Origin: Sulfuricaulis sp040901545
GTDB taxonomy: Bacteria; Pseudomonadota; Gammaproteobacteria; Acidiferrobacterales; Sulfurifustaceae
Assembly: GCF_040901545.1 (NCBI RefSeq)
Contig: NZ_JBBDYL010000058.1
Coordinates: 1 to 14,153, forward strand
DNA: 14,153 nt
Direction of reading: 5' to 3'
Shown here: positions 5,684-13,114 of the stretch, in pieces
Numbering within the stretch: position 1 is the first letter of the stretch
How the letters are laid out: the number at the start of each line of letters is the position of its first letter
Notes under the pieces: generated by a model
What the model saw: the letters and a program-made list of their open reading frames with translations, nothing else
Databases searched by the model: none
What the model was told of the DNA's origin: nothing
Made by a program: the position numbers and the translations under genes

Positions 5684-8554
5684 TTAAGTCTCGTCGGCCA
5701 ATATCTGCTTAACATCCTTCTCAGTTAGTCCGTACAGAGCGTTGACCTGACCGTCTATCTGTTGCTCGGCACTTCCAATTCGACGTCGGACTGATTCTTG
5801 TTCGTGAGGCGTACGAGCGGCGTGAAAATCTGTATGCAGCTGCGCAAGCTGCGTTGCTAAGCGCTCTATAGCTCTGCCTTGGTCAGGTGTGGGCTTTGCG
5901 ATAGGCAAGAGGCGAAGCTGCGGTGCCTGGAACTGGGAATAACCACCGCTCATCTTTAAGGCCGCAAAAACGTTCACATAGACAAACGTCATGAGCCTTG
6001 AATTCAATACGCCGATAAGGAACGGGAGTGTGAAGCCTTCTTTAGGCGCGAAAACGCAATTGGTGTTTAGAGACGCGTACTCGCCTTCGTTGTCTAGGAA
6101 GCACTCGATCACTTTGGCTATCTTCGCAAAGATGATCTTCTTCGTTTGATACAAGGTCGCGCGATCTGGTTTCACTCGCCTAATATCGAGAACGGGGCGC
6201 TTATAGTGTTGCCCTTTGTTGGTGAGGTCTTCGATGCCCCATAGCGACACGTACCTATCAATCGTGCCGGTGTTCACTAGTTTTAGGGACTTCGCGCTTC
6301 TACGGGATTCAGACACGTACTTCGAATACTCGTCGGCCTCTGCCGCAGTACTGGTTGCCTGAACGACTGCAATGTCCTCTAGAATGGAGCACTGCGCATA
6401 GATTCGTGCGCAGAGCTCCGTACCCGAACCCAGCATCGTTCCCCAAATATCTTCGGGGAAGCGCTTCAGGTCCGCAGTCTTAACGCGTTGTTTGCGGGAG
6501 CTAACGGTTCCGTCCGTCTCACCTCGGAAGACATTGACCTCGGTGGCGAACTTTTGGGATGGCCGTATGACAGAGATAACAGGGTAGACAGAGGCGTCCT
6601 TAAAAACGGGCACGCGCGTGAAATCGATTAGGCTTTCCAAGCAGTGTTTCTTCAATAAAAACGACCGCAGCGCTTCGCCGTACGGCGCGGAAAGAAACTT
6701 GTTGGGCGTAATGAAGGACACGTAGCCTTCTTTGCGAGCAAGGCTGAGCGCCTTTTCGAGAAACAGCACGTAGATGTCATACGTGCCACGTGCCGTGAGA
6801 TAGGCGCTTTTCCAATAGTCTCTTACCTCTTCGCCCTGAAACTTAGACATCGCTAGCGCGCTGATGTACGGCGGGTTGCCGATCACTACGTGGAAGCCCT
6901 TGTCCTTCTTGACGGGCGCGAAAGCGTCGGCCCAGTCGAAAGGGTTTATCGTGCGGCTTTGCTCGGGATCGGGCGGTACCAGTTGAGCAGCATAGAAGTC
7001 CGATGCGATCAGCGAATTACCGCATTTGATGTTGATGTCGAGGTCGGGGAGGGCTCTTTCGTGAAACATTTCCCGGTTGCGTCCGATCGTTTCCGCTGAC
7101 TCTTCTTCGAGCACCTTTAGTAAGAGAGACAGCTTGGTGACCTCCACGGCCTGCGGATCGATATCCACGCCAAAGATGTTGTTCAGCAGGATTCGTTTGC
7201 GCTCAGCGGACGCAAGCTGCCAGACATTGCCACGACCTCGATAAACGCGCGGCGCCCTGCCTCTGGCGTATTTCTCAGGATCATTGGTTTCGTACCAGTT
7301 CCGATGCCAGTCTAGTAGGTACTGGTATGCGCCAATTAAGAACGAGCCTGAACCACATGCCGGATCGAGTACGCGTATCTTCGCGGCCCTGTCTAGATCG
7401 AGGCCCTCGAGCACGCGGCCGACGGTGTTTCCGACGATGTGCTCAACAATATAAGTCGGCGTGTAGTAGACGCCACCAGCCTTCTTGACCTCCGGCTTGT
7501 CTTCGACTTTTGCATGGCCGGCGGCGGTAAGGCGGATGACCTTTCCAAGAAACTGTTCGTAGACCTGCCCCAAGATATCGGCAGGTAGAACAGAAAACTC
7601 GTACGGACTCTCCGGGTAATACAGGTGTCGTAAGATGTCTTTGAGCACCTTATCGTCAATCTTGAGCGACAAGGTCAGGCCGTCGGGCGCACTGCGACCT
7701 GTTTCATTCCTGAAATGGAATAGCCCTGAGTTGTAGCGATCGTTGGCGTCCTGGAATAACTGTTTTAGCCGCGCGTACGTATGCTCGCCGTTCTGGAGCT
7801 GGCGCAATCTGCCGTACGACTCAATGCCTCGGTCCTCGCAGATTCGGAGAAAAATGACGCGATCGATTGTCTGCTGGACCGAATAATTCAGTTCTGCTGG
7901 CGACAGGTCTTTATTGCGATGCGCAATATTCTTCGCTAGAGCCTCACGCCAGGAGTCGATTTCGTTCAGGAACGCGTCATCGACCTCTGCGGTGCCTTTC
8001 TTCCCCTTGCCGGCAGCGTACTTGTCGAAGGATCCTTTGTAGACGGCGTCCTTGGAAAAGATGGCCGCTATGTCGTCCCAATGCTTCTCGAAATCGTCGA
8101 ATGTGAAGTACATCAACCTCGCGGTACTTGCCTTGTCGTTCTGCGAGGGGCGAATGCGTGTGTCGTAGGCAGCGAACTCGCCAAAATTCGATAGAACTGA
8201 TAACGGCAACTTGGCGGACCATGCGTATCTACGAAGTTGATACGCCGCTTCGGCGTCATCCTTCAGCTTGACCGCAGGTCTTTTCGCTTCGAGAAAGAAC
8301 TTCCGTACGCCGCCAACCCGGAACGAATAGTCCGGGGCTTTTGTGCTGACGCCAATCTTTACACTGTCCTCGTGGACGACATCCTTGTACGCCTCGGCGT
8401 GACCCTGTCTATTATCGATGTCCCAGCCGAGCGTTCGAAAAAATGGGTCTAGAAGCTCGCGGCGCGTCTCCGTTTCCCCGTAATCGCGCCGATAACCATC
8501 TTGGTTGTCACGGTAGCGCTCCACTAGGTTAGAGATGATTTTGGGTATGGCCAC
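5684..8554 (-). CDS. Type IIG restriction-modification enzyme (Eco57I-like single chain)
   Basis: This 956-residue protein joins nuclease, methyltransferase and specificity parts. Near the N-terminus, PD at 74-75 and EAK at 89-91 form a PD-(D/E)xK nuclease site, followed by QLRRYAWS (106-113), usual in type I and IIG enzymes. Methyltransferase motif I is DPACGSG at 397-403, a second SAM-site motif reads FGVDIDPQAVEVTKL, and the catalytic motif IV NPPY is at 560-563, which points to N6-adenine methylation. The remaining ~380 residues should hold a TaqI-like target-recognition region, as in family members, ending in a helical C-terminus (GLTEKDVKQIL). I place the start at GTG 8554 because GGGAGA lies 6 bases upstream and the conserved reading begins there. 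An in-frame extension to 8878 exists but is low in recognisable content. One polypeptide should methylate and cut the same site, so no separate partner is needed. The target sequence cannot be read from the protein by eye. Confidence 0.92.
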   Translation of the reverse strand: MAIPKIISNLVERYRDNQDGYRRDYGETETRRELLDPFFRTLGWDIDNRQGHAEAYKDVVHEDSVKIGVSTKAPDYSFRVGGVRKFFLEAKRPAVKLKDDAEAAYQLRRYAWSAKLPLSVLSNFGEFAAYDTRIRPSQNDKASTARLMYFTFDDFEKHWDDIAAIFSKDAVYKGSFDKYAAGKGKKGTAEVDDAFLNEIDSWREALAKNIAHRNKDLSPAELNYSVQQTIDRVIFLRICEDRGIESYGRLRQLQNGEHTYARLKQLFQDANDRYNSGLFHFRNETGRSAPDGLTLSLKIDDKVLKDILRHLYYPESPYEFSVLPADILGQVYEQFLGKVIRLTAAGHAKVEDKPEVKKAGGVYYTPTYIVEHIVGNTVGRVLEGLDLDRAAKIRVLDPACGSGSFLIGAYQYLLDWHRNWYETNDPEKYARGRAPRVYRGRGNVWQLASAERKRILLNNIFGVDIDPQAVEVTKLSLLLKVLEEESAETIGRNREMFHERALPDLDINIKCGNSLIASDFYAAQLVPPDPEQSRTINPFDWADAFAPVKKDKGFHVVIGNPPYISALAMSKFQGEEVRDYWKSAYLTARGTYDIYVLFLEKALSLARKEGYVSFITPNKFLSAPYGEALRSFLLKKHCLESLIDFTRVPVFKDASVYPVISVIRPSQKFATEVNVFRGETDGTVSSRKQRVKTADLKRFPEDIWGTMLGSGTELCARIYAQCSILEDIAVVQATSTAAEADEYSKYVSESRRSAKSLKLVNTGTIDRYVSLWGIEDLTNKGQHYKRPVLDIRRVKPDRATLYQTKKIIFAKIAKVIECFLDNEGEYASLNTNCVFAPKEGFTLPFLIGVLNSRLMTFVYVNVFAALKMSGGYSQFQAPQLRLLPIAKPTPDQGRAIERLATQLAQLHTDFHAARTPHEQESVRRRIGSAEQQIDGQVNALYGLTEKDVKQILADET

Positions 8555-8560
8555 TCTGCG

Positions 8561-8566
8561 TCTCCC
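8561..8566 (-). promoter_or_regulatory. Ribosome binding site that fixes the type IIG start
   Basis: The minus strand reads GGGAGA six bases before GTG 8554. No comparable site precedes the in-frame ATG at 8878, so the shorter protein is preferred. Confidence 0.7.
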
Positions 8567-8875
8567 GTGTGCCCAACAGAGCATACCTGAAGTACTCCGC
8601 CGAGATGCCAGCGAGAGAGTGGCATACTGTTCCGATGTACAGTACTGGGCGCCGGGCGAACATGGCCGACTGCTTGTCTCGCCGTCGCGGATACAACCCA
8701 CCGCAAGCCGAGATGACGGTGTGCGAAGACGCGCCCCATGGATCTGCGGGGCGTTGTCGTGGGCCTCGCCACGAGAGTGCTTCTCGGCGACCGGCGACTT
8801 GTCCGCCTCCCCGCTCGAACCTGGGACCTGCGCATTAACAGTCAGCAGGTTTGTGCGCTTTGGGTCGGCTGCCGT

Positions 8876-8912
8876 CACTCGTTCAGAAGTAACTCTGAAG
8901 CAGGAGCGAGTG
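8876..8912. promoter_or_regulatory. Imperfect two-part hairpin
   Basis: TTCAGA (8882-8887) pairs with TCTGAA (8894-8899) around a 6-base loop, and directly outside it CACTCG (8876-8881) pairs with CGAGTG (8907-8912), leaving a 7-base bulge on one side. No T-run follows. It may be an operator or an RNA leader structure. Confidence 0.35.
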
Positions 8913-8977
8913 AGAATGCATTCTAGTGCTCCCTATTCGGAACCAAGCTTCCGCCAGACCCAGCAAAAGTAAAGGCT

Positions 8978-8987
8978 TGTCGCGACA
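8978..8987. promoter_or_regulatory. 10-bp perfect palindrome
   Basis: TGTCGCGACA reads the same on both strands. It lies 201 bp before the operon start. Length alone does not prove function, but the size suits a dimeric repressor half-site pair. Confidence 0.25.
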
Positions 8988-9092
8988 GATACGGTCGCAG
9001 CGAATGGGGGTCGGCGCCGCCGCCCCAACCTTGATTGATCGGCAGGACGAATAGCAAACAGGGAAGCTAAGCGGCGCGAGTCCAAGCCGAAG

Positions 9093-9113
9093 CGCTGAAT
9101 GCGCGCATTAGCG
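9093..9113. promoter_or_regulatory. Near-perfect 21-bp palindrome upstream of the operon
   Basis: AATGCGCGCATT (9098-9109) is a perfect 12-bp palindrome, extended outward by CGCT (9093-9096) and AGCG (9110-9113) with one extra G on the left. It sits 75 bp before the ATG at 9189, a position that suits an operator for the operon. Confidence 0.4.
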
Positions 9114-9188
9114 GAGCGCGCGGTAAGATGGTGCCGACAGGCGCGACGTACGAAGACGCCGCTGTTGACCGCTGGGGTCGGAGGGGAG

Positions 9189-10643
9189 ATGGGGCTTTTT
9201 GGGGCTCTGTGGCATTCGCTGAAAAATTGGTTCCTAGCTGGAGACTCCGCCCGGCCGGCCTCGTTCGGCAATCCCGACCTTTACCCCATCGACACCGAGC
9301 GCCTGGCGAAAGAGCTCGGGGTCGAGCAGGAAGCCGAACGCCTAGGGAAACGAGGCATTCCGGCGAGCGATGCCAAGGAATTAACCGGCATCGAGCACAA
9401 GATCATCCAGGTCATCGAGAAGGCGCGGCAAAGCTACCTGGATTGGGCAAACGACCGTCTGACGCACCTGAACCAGGAGATCAACGCTCTCGACATAGCA
9501 CCGGTTGTACAGAAGATCAGGCAGCTGGACGCCGAGTTTGAAAGGCGCGCAAGCGCTCTTCTGGACGCCTGGCTAAGTACCCTCAAGCGATCGGTCGATG
9601 AAATGTCCGTAAGGGTAAGGGATTACACGGACTTTATTGCGGCCAACTCGCTTAACCGGGCGCCAAACTATCCCACTGGAGCGTCCACGTATCTTCGCTA
9701 CACCATTCTTGGCGCGCTGGTGCTGGTAGAGGGGCTGCTCAACTCGGTGTTTTTCGCCCAAGGCGCGTGGGGCGGCCTCATCGAAGGTTTCTTCTATGCA
9801 GTCTTGTTCGCTGCGGTAAACATCGGACTTGCCTGGCTATATGGCCGACACGTCTTCCCGGAGGTCTTTCACTCACACCCCGCGCGAAAGTTTCTAGGCA
9901 TCGTATTGATTCCGGTCTGTCTGGCAGCGATGGTCGCGGTTGCGCTTGTGATATCGCACTTTCGCGACGCTGCTACCTCGGGAAATATGACGGGTGCGGG
10001 CGAATTCGCGCTTGCCCGCATCCGGAGCACGCCGTTTGAGTTAAAGGACATTTACTCGTGGCTCCTAGCCTTCATTAGCTTCGGCTTCGCAGTTGGCGCC
10101 GTCATCGATTCGTTCGGCCTCGATGATCGTTATCCCGGATACGGCAAGGCGCATCGCTCCCTCATGGAAGCAAGGAGCGATTATGAAGAAGACATGAACG
10201 CTGTACGGGAGGAGCTATCGGCGCTCAAGGAGGAAGTACTCGCCGAACTGGAGCGGCTCTTGGACAGAGCGCAGCTCAACCTGAAGCGCCTCGACGAAGC
10301 GATCTTGCATAAGGATACGGTGGAGAAGCGGGTAGGGACCGCGTTTGCCGACGTGGACAATTGCATCAAAGCGCTGATCGGCAAATTCAGGACTAGCAAC
10401 CAGGTTCACAGAGTTGCTCCGCCCCCCAAGTACTTCTCCGTGCGCCCGAAGCTTCGGTCGCTCGACGTGCCCGATTTCAAAGTCCTGGATGACAGGACGA
10501 AGTACAACGAGCAACGATCGCTTCAGCAGTCGGTTCAGTCGGATGTCCAAGCCATCCGCGCAAATATTCAAACTTCGTTCAACAAGCAGTTCGACCGTCT
10601 TCTGCCAGTCGAAGAACAGGTCAAAGAGAGGGGCCAGCGTTGA
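9189..10643 (+). CDS. Four-helix membrane protein with coiled coils, operon gene 1
   Basis: This 484-residue protein is not one I recognise. Residues 35-150 are charged and helical (coiled-coil-like, with a stretch IEHKIIQVIEKARQSYLDWA near 68-87). Four hydrophobic segments follow at about 168-190, 198-219, 234-257 and 287-308. A long charged coiled coil then runs over 325-400, and a basic tail ends at 484. Two soluble helical arms flanking a four-helix core suggest an inner-membrane scaffold that contacts partners in the cytoplasm. I chose the ATG at 9189 because GGAGGGG lies just upstream, although spacing is short. An upstream in-frame ATG at 9099 has no such site. Its stop overlaps the TTG start of the next gene by 4-base TTGA, so all four operon genes are tightly linked. 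The function is unknown. A support or regulatory part of the MotA/MotB-like pair downstream is inference. Confidence 0.8.
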   Translation: MGLFGALWHSLKNWFLAGDSARPASFGNPDLYPIDTERLAKELGVEQEAERLGKRGIPASDAKELTGIEHKIIQVIEKARQSYLDWANDRLTHLNQEINALDIAPVVQKIRQLDAEFERRASALLDAWLSTLKRSVDEMSVRVRDYTDFIAANSLNRAPNYPTGASTYLRYTILGALVLVEGLLNSVFFAQGAWGGLIEGFFYAVLFAAVNIGLAWLYGRHVFPEVFHSHPARKFLGIVLIPVCLAAMVAVALVISHFRDAATSGNMTGAGEFALARIRSTPFELKDIYSWLLAFISFGFAVGAVIDSFGLDDRYPGYGKAHRSLMEARSDYEEDMNAVREELSALKEEVLAELERLLDRAQLNLKRLDEAILHKDTVEKRVGTAFADVDNCIKALIGKFRTSNQVHRVAPPPKYFSVRPKLRSLDVPDFKVLDDRTKYNEQRSLQQSVQSDVQAIRANIQTSFNKQFDRLLPVEEQVKERGQR

Positions 10644-11440
10644 CGGTACGAGGTGCGCGTGATCGTCGAGCCGCCCGACAGAAGACCGTCGCGTCGATAC
10701 TGCTTGGCCTCCTTGTCGCGGTTGCAATCGCCGTTGGTGCCTGGCGGGTGGGGCAGCGGCCGGGCCCCACAGCGTTGCTCTGCCCGGCGGAAGGTGCGAA
10801 GGCTCATATTGCGCTTCTCGTGGACATGACGGACCCGCTGAGCTTCACGCAAGGTAAAGCGCTATCGGGGTTGGTTGCCTCTTTTGCTTCTGGGCGTCGT
10901 GTCAAGGAAGGCGAGTTGCTCTCCGTGTTCGCTTTAGGGTCGGACCTAAGGAAGGACTCGGAGCCCATCTTTGAGAAGTGCAATCCGGGCGACGGCAAGG
11001 ACAAGGGTAATTTCGACGACAACCCGAAGCTCTGGGCGGAGCGCTTTGCAAAGGATTACGAGCGTCCTGTGCTCCAACTTGAGGAACAGCTCAAGGCTGT
11101 GCGGGCTGCGAAGCAGTCGCCGATCATGGAGATGGCCCAGCTAATGGGCCTTCGGTTCGACCACCACGGAGTGAAGGGCCCGCGGCGACTGATCATCGTG
11201 TCCGATATGCTCCACAACACGGCCGACTACTCGATGTATGTCGAGCCGCCGGATTTTCCCGCCCTGGAGAAGCGCCCGCACTTCCAGAAGCTGCGGGCGA
11301 AACTCCCCGGGGTGGATGTGGAGATTCTTTTGTTACTTAATCGTCCGGAGATCCAGAATCGAAGGCTTACGAAGTTCTGGGAGGAGTACTTCAAGGACGC
11401 CGGAGCGGTATTGCAGGGGGTGGACTTTGCGCCTGGTTGA
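10640..11440 (+). CDS. Membrane-anchored von Willebrand A-like protein, operon gene 2
   Basis: This 266-residue protein has one N-terminal membrane helix (about 18-35) after an arginine-rich leader, which predicts a periplasmic body. The body has alternating strand-helix pattern like a von Willebrand factor A fold. AHIALLVDMTDPLS at 55-68 sits where the metal-binding DxSxS loop would be, but reads D62-x-T64-D65, and RRLIIVSDM at 182-190 supplies the usual later Asp (D189). The metal site is therefore degenerate, and the call rests on fold pattern rather than exact motif. The start is TTG at 10640, overlapping the previous stop, with GAGGGG about 7 bases upstream. The stop is 12 bp before gene 3. 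Two cysteines at 48 and 114 could form a disulfide. Such domains usually bind proteins, so a contact role at the cell envelope is plausible but not shown. Confidence 0.75.
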   Translation: MTVRGARDRRAARQKTVASILLGLLVAVAIAVGAWRVGQRPGPTALLCPAEGAKAHIALLVDMTDPLSFTQGKALSGLVASFASGRRVKEGELLSVFALGSDLRKDSEPIFEKCNPGDGKDKGNFDDNPKLWAERFAKDYERPVLQLEEQLKAVRAAKQSPIMEMAQLMGLRFDHHGVKGPRRLIIVSDMLHNTADYSMYVEPPDFPALEKRPHFQKLRAKLPGVDVEILLLLNRPEIQNRRLTKFWEEYFKDAGAVLQGVDFAPG

Positions 11441-11452
11441 GCTGGGGGATTA

Positions 11453-13114
11453 ATGGCTGCATTCCAAGCTGTCATGAAGGTGCCTATTCGGAAGCTTTTC
11501 CTCGTCACCATCGTGACGAAGATTGCTCTGTCGTTCCTCGCCTGGCTGCTGAGCTCGCCATGGATTCTGGGATTTTGGCTGCCACTCGCCATCATGGGCG
11601 GGTACATCGCTATTGGCCTGGCGCGTAGGGGCGATGACGTAAGCGATGAGAAATTCGGTGACAGCTGCTACTACCTTGGGTTCATTTTCACGATCGCATC
11701 CATCGCATTCAGCCTTTTCGATGTCCCGCAGCTCGATCAGGCCGGCAAGCTGAAGGAGATTGCCGTGCGATTCGGGGCCGCGATGGTCAGCACCTTCCTT
11801 GGGATCATCGTGCGCATCTATCTCGTCGGATTCAGGCGAGACGTAGATCAGGCGATGGACCGTCTGGAGGAACGGCTCGTCACCGCGGCAGACGAGCTGC
11901 GGGGAAGGATGGAGCTGTCGATGGACGCGTTCCGTCAATTCGAGAACACAGTCCACGACGCCGCCAAGGATGTCGTGGCGCGCTCCAATATGGCGTTCGA
12001 GACGTTGGGGAAGACCTTCGCCAACGAGTTCACGGGAGCCTTAAATCAGGTCACGGCGCAAGCAAAAGAGGTCTACCTGTCGGCGGCGGGTGAATTGCGG
12101 ACGGCAGCCACAACCATGTCAGAAGACATGCGGCGTTCAATCCAGGCGCTGGATAACGACGTTCGCGCGCGGGAGGCGGAGTCGCAGCGCATCATTGCAT
12201 CCTTGCGAGTGCGGGTGGACGCCGTGGCGGTACCGGACGATTTCTTCGTCCGGAAGCTCGAACCCTCAGTGGCCAATTTTGCTTCGGCAGTAACCGCTGT
12301 CGAGCAACAAATGAAGGGGGTCGCGTCTTCGCTGCAGGAGAGCGTTGGGCAAGCTCGGGCAGCTTTAGAGGAGCTACGGACGACGATGAAGGCCTCCGAC
12401 GTGCAGCTGTCGACAGCACGGAAGCACGAGGAGGTCCTTACGTCGCTTACCGCTCGCATGACTCAGGCATCTGAGCTGCTTTCTTCGAGCGCGGAAACGA
12501 TTTCCGAACAGAGGCGGCTCGTCGCAGAGCTGGCTGCGGCCGGATCAGAGCAGCGCGGCGCTAATAGCGAGGCGGCGCGAAGCTTGGCGCAAGCCGCGCA
12601 GCTTTTGTCCTCGAGCGCCGAAGCCATCAAGGAACAGCGCCGGTTGGTGGCCGACTTGAGTAAAGGCGGTTCGGAGCAGCGCCGGGCTGAGACCGAGGCC
12701 GCGCGAAGCCTGGCGCAGGCTGCACAGCTATTGTCCTCGAGCGCAACAGGGATCAATGAGCAGCGCAGAGTAGTAACGGACTTAAGCGCGGCGGTTTCAG
12801 CGCAGCGCAGCGCTGACAATGAACTAGCGCGCGATATTCGCGGATCAGCCGAGCAGCTCGCGGCCGCGGCGAACACACTACAGCGCGGCACGGAGACCAT
12901 GCTTTCCGTTCTGCAGCAACTTGCGGCGGTCAAGGAGCAGCTGGCGAATCAGGCCGCAATTGCGACTGCTACGGGCAAAACAGCCGAGGTAGTCAGGTTG
13001 CCAGACGTGCGAGAGTTGCGGCAAGAGGGGCGGCTGCCCAGCGCAGTCGACGCGGAGGCCCGTGTGCCGGATGGCCATCGGCGATCCTTCGTTGACTGGT
13101 TTCGCGGCCGCTGA
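11453..13114 (+). CDS. MotA/TolQ/ExbB-like channel subunit with long coiled-coil tail, operon gene 3
   Basis: This 553-residue protein has four membrane segments (about 15-34, 38-56, 70-91 and 104-126), the MotA plan. Two match the family's core helices: YLGFIFTIASIAFSLFD (74-90) resembles the LGLLGTV-x-AF helix of MotA/ExbB, and RFGAAMVSTFLGIIVRI (106-122) resembles the ALLTTALGL-type helix, followed by the expected basic turn FRRDVD. Residues 128 to about 520 form a very long cytoplasmic helical tail with three 42-residue repeats. In the family, such subunits form a ring around MotB/ExbD-like partners and use ion flow to turn them. Long cytoplasmic tails are a feature of ZorA in Zorya defence. 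GGGGGA precedes the ATG at 11453, and its stop and the next start share TGATG. The channel relationship is supported by pattern and topology; a ZorA-like defence job is inference. Confidence 0.8.
   Translation: MAAFQAVMKVPIRKLFLVTIVTKIALSFLAWLLSSPWILGFWLPLAIMGGYIAIGLARRGDDVSDEKFGDSCYYLGFIFTIASIAFSLFDVPQLDQAGKLKEIAVRFGAAMVSTFLGIIVRIYLVGFRRDVDQAMDRLEERLVTAADELRGRMELSMDAFRQFENTVHDAAKDVVARSNMAFETLGKTFANEFTGALNQVTAQAKEVYLSAAGELRTAATTMSEDMRRSIQALDNDVRAREAESQRIIASLRVRVDAVAVPDDFFVRKLEPSVANFASAVTAVEQQMKGVASSLQESVGQARAALEELRTTMKASDVQLSTARKHEEVLTSLTARMTQASELLSSSAETISEQRRLVAELAAAGSEQRGANSEAARSLAQAAQLLSSSAEAIKEQRRLVADLSKGGSEQRRAETEAARSLAQAAQLLSSSATGINEQRRVVTDLSAAVSAQRSADNELARDIRGSAEQLAAAANTLQRGTETMLSVLQQLAAVKEQLANQAAIATATGKTAEVVRLPDVRELRQEGRLPSAVDAEARVPDGHRRSFVDWFRGR
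12467..12844 (+). repeat. Three in-frame 126-bp repeats in the tail of the MotA-like subunit
   Basis: Copies start at 12467, 12593 and 12719. Each encodes 42 residues with a shared plan: A-x-x-LLSSSA, then EQRR-x-V-x-x-L, then S-x-QR, then a-A/E-A-R-S-L. Copies 1 and 2 are closest; copy 3 has drifted toward the end. Forty-two is six heptads, so gain or loss of a unit would lengthen or shorten the coiled coil without changing its phase. Confidence 0.85.

Larger units (their letters stand above)
8555..9188. other. Divergent control region between restriction gene and membrane operon
   Basis: This 634 bp holds no convincing gene. Frames are open on both strands, as expected from G+C-rich sequence, but their translations are arginine- or serine-rich and motif-free, and several overlap each other. 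It must carry the promoters of the type IIG gene (minus) and the four-gene operon (plus). Structure seen: an imperfect hairpin at 8876-8912, a 10-bp palindrome at 8978-8987 and a longer near-palindrome at 9093-9113. Confidence 0.55.

Noticed and set aside
8814..8850. tRNA-Asn-like pieces on the minus strand: a GGTTCGAG T-loop-like string and a CTGTTAAT anticodon-loop-like string at a near-correct spacing
   Set aside because: The anticodon stem has two mismatches in five pairs and the T-stem barely pairs. No acceptor stem or D-arm is visible. At best it is a decayed tRNA end, and more likely a coincidence.
8555..8878. In-frame N-terminal extension of the type IIG enzyme
   Set aside because: It has no ribosome binding site at 8878 and low-information sequence. 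GTG 8554 has GGGAGA six bases upstream and begins the conserved reading.
9099..9188. Upstream ATG at 9099 for operon gene 1
   Set aside because: It lies inside a palindrome, lacks a ribosome binding site and adds an arginine-rich leader, while 9189 follows GGAGGGG.
12463..12933. Long minus-strand open frame opposite the repeat region
   Set aside because: It is a serine/cysteine-rich mirror of the alanine-rich coiled-coil repeats and has no start signal.
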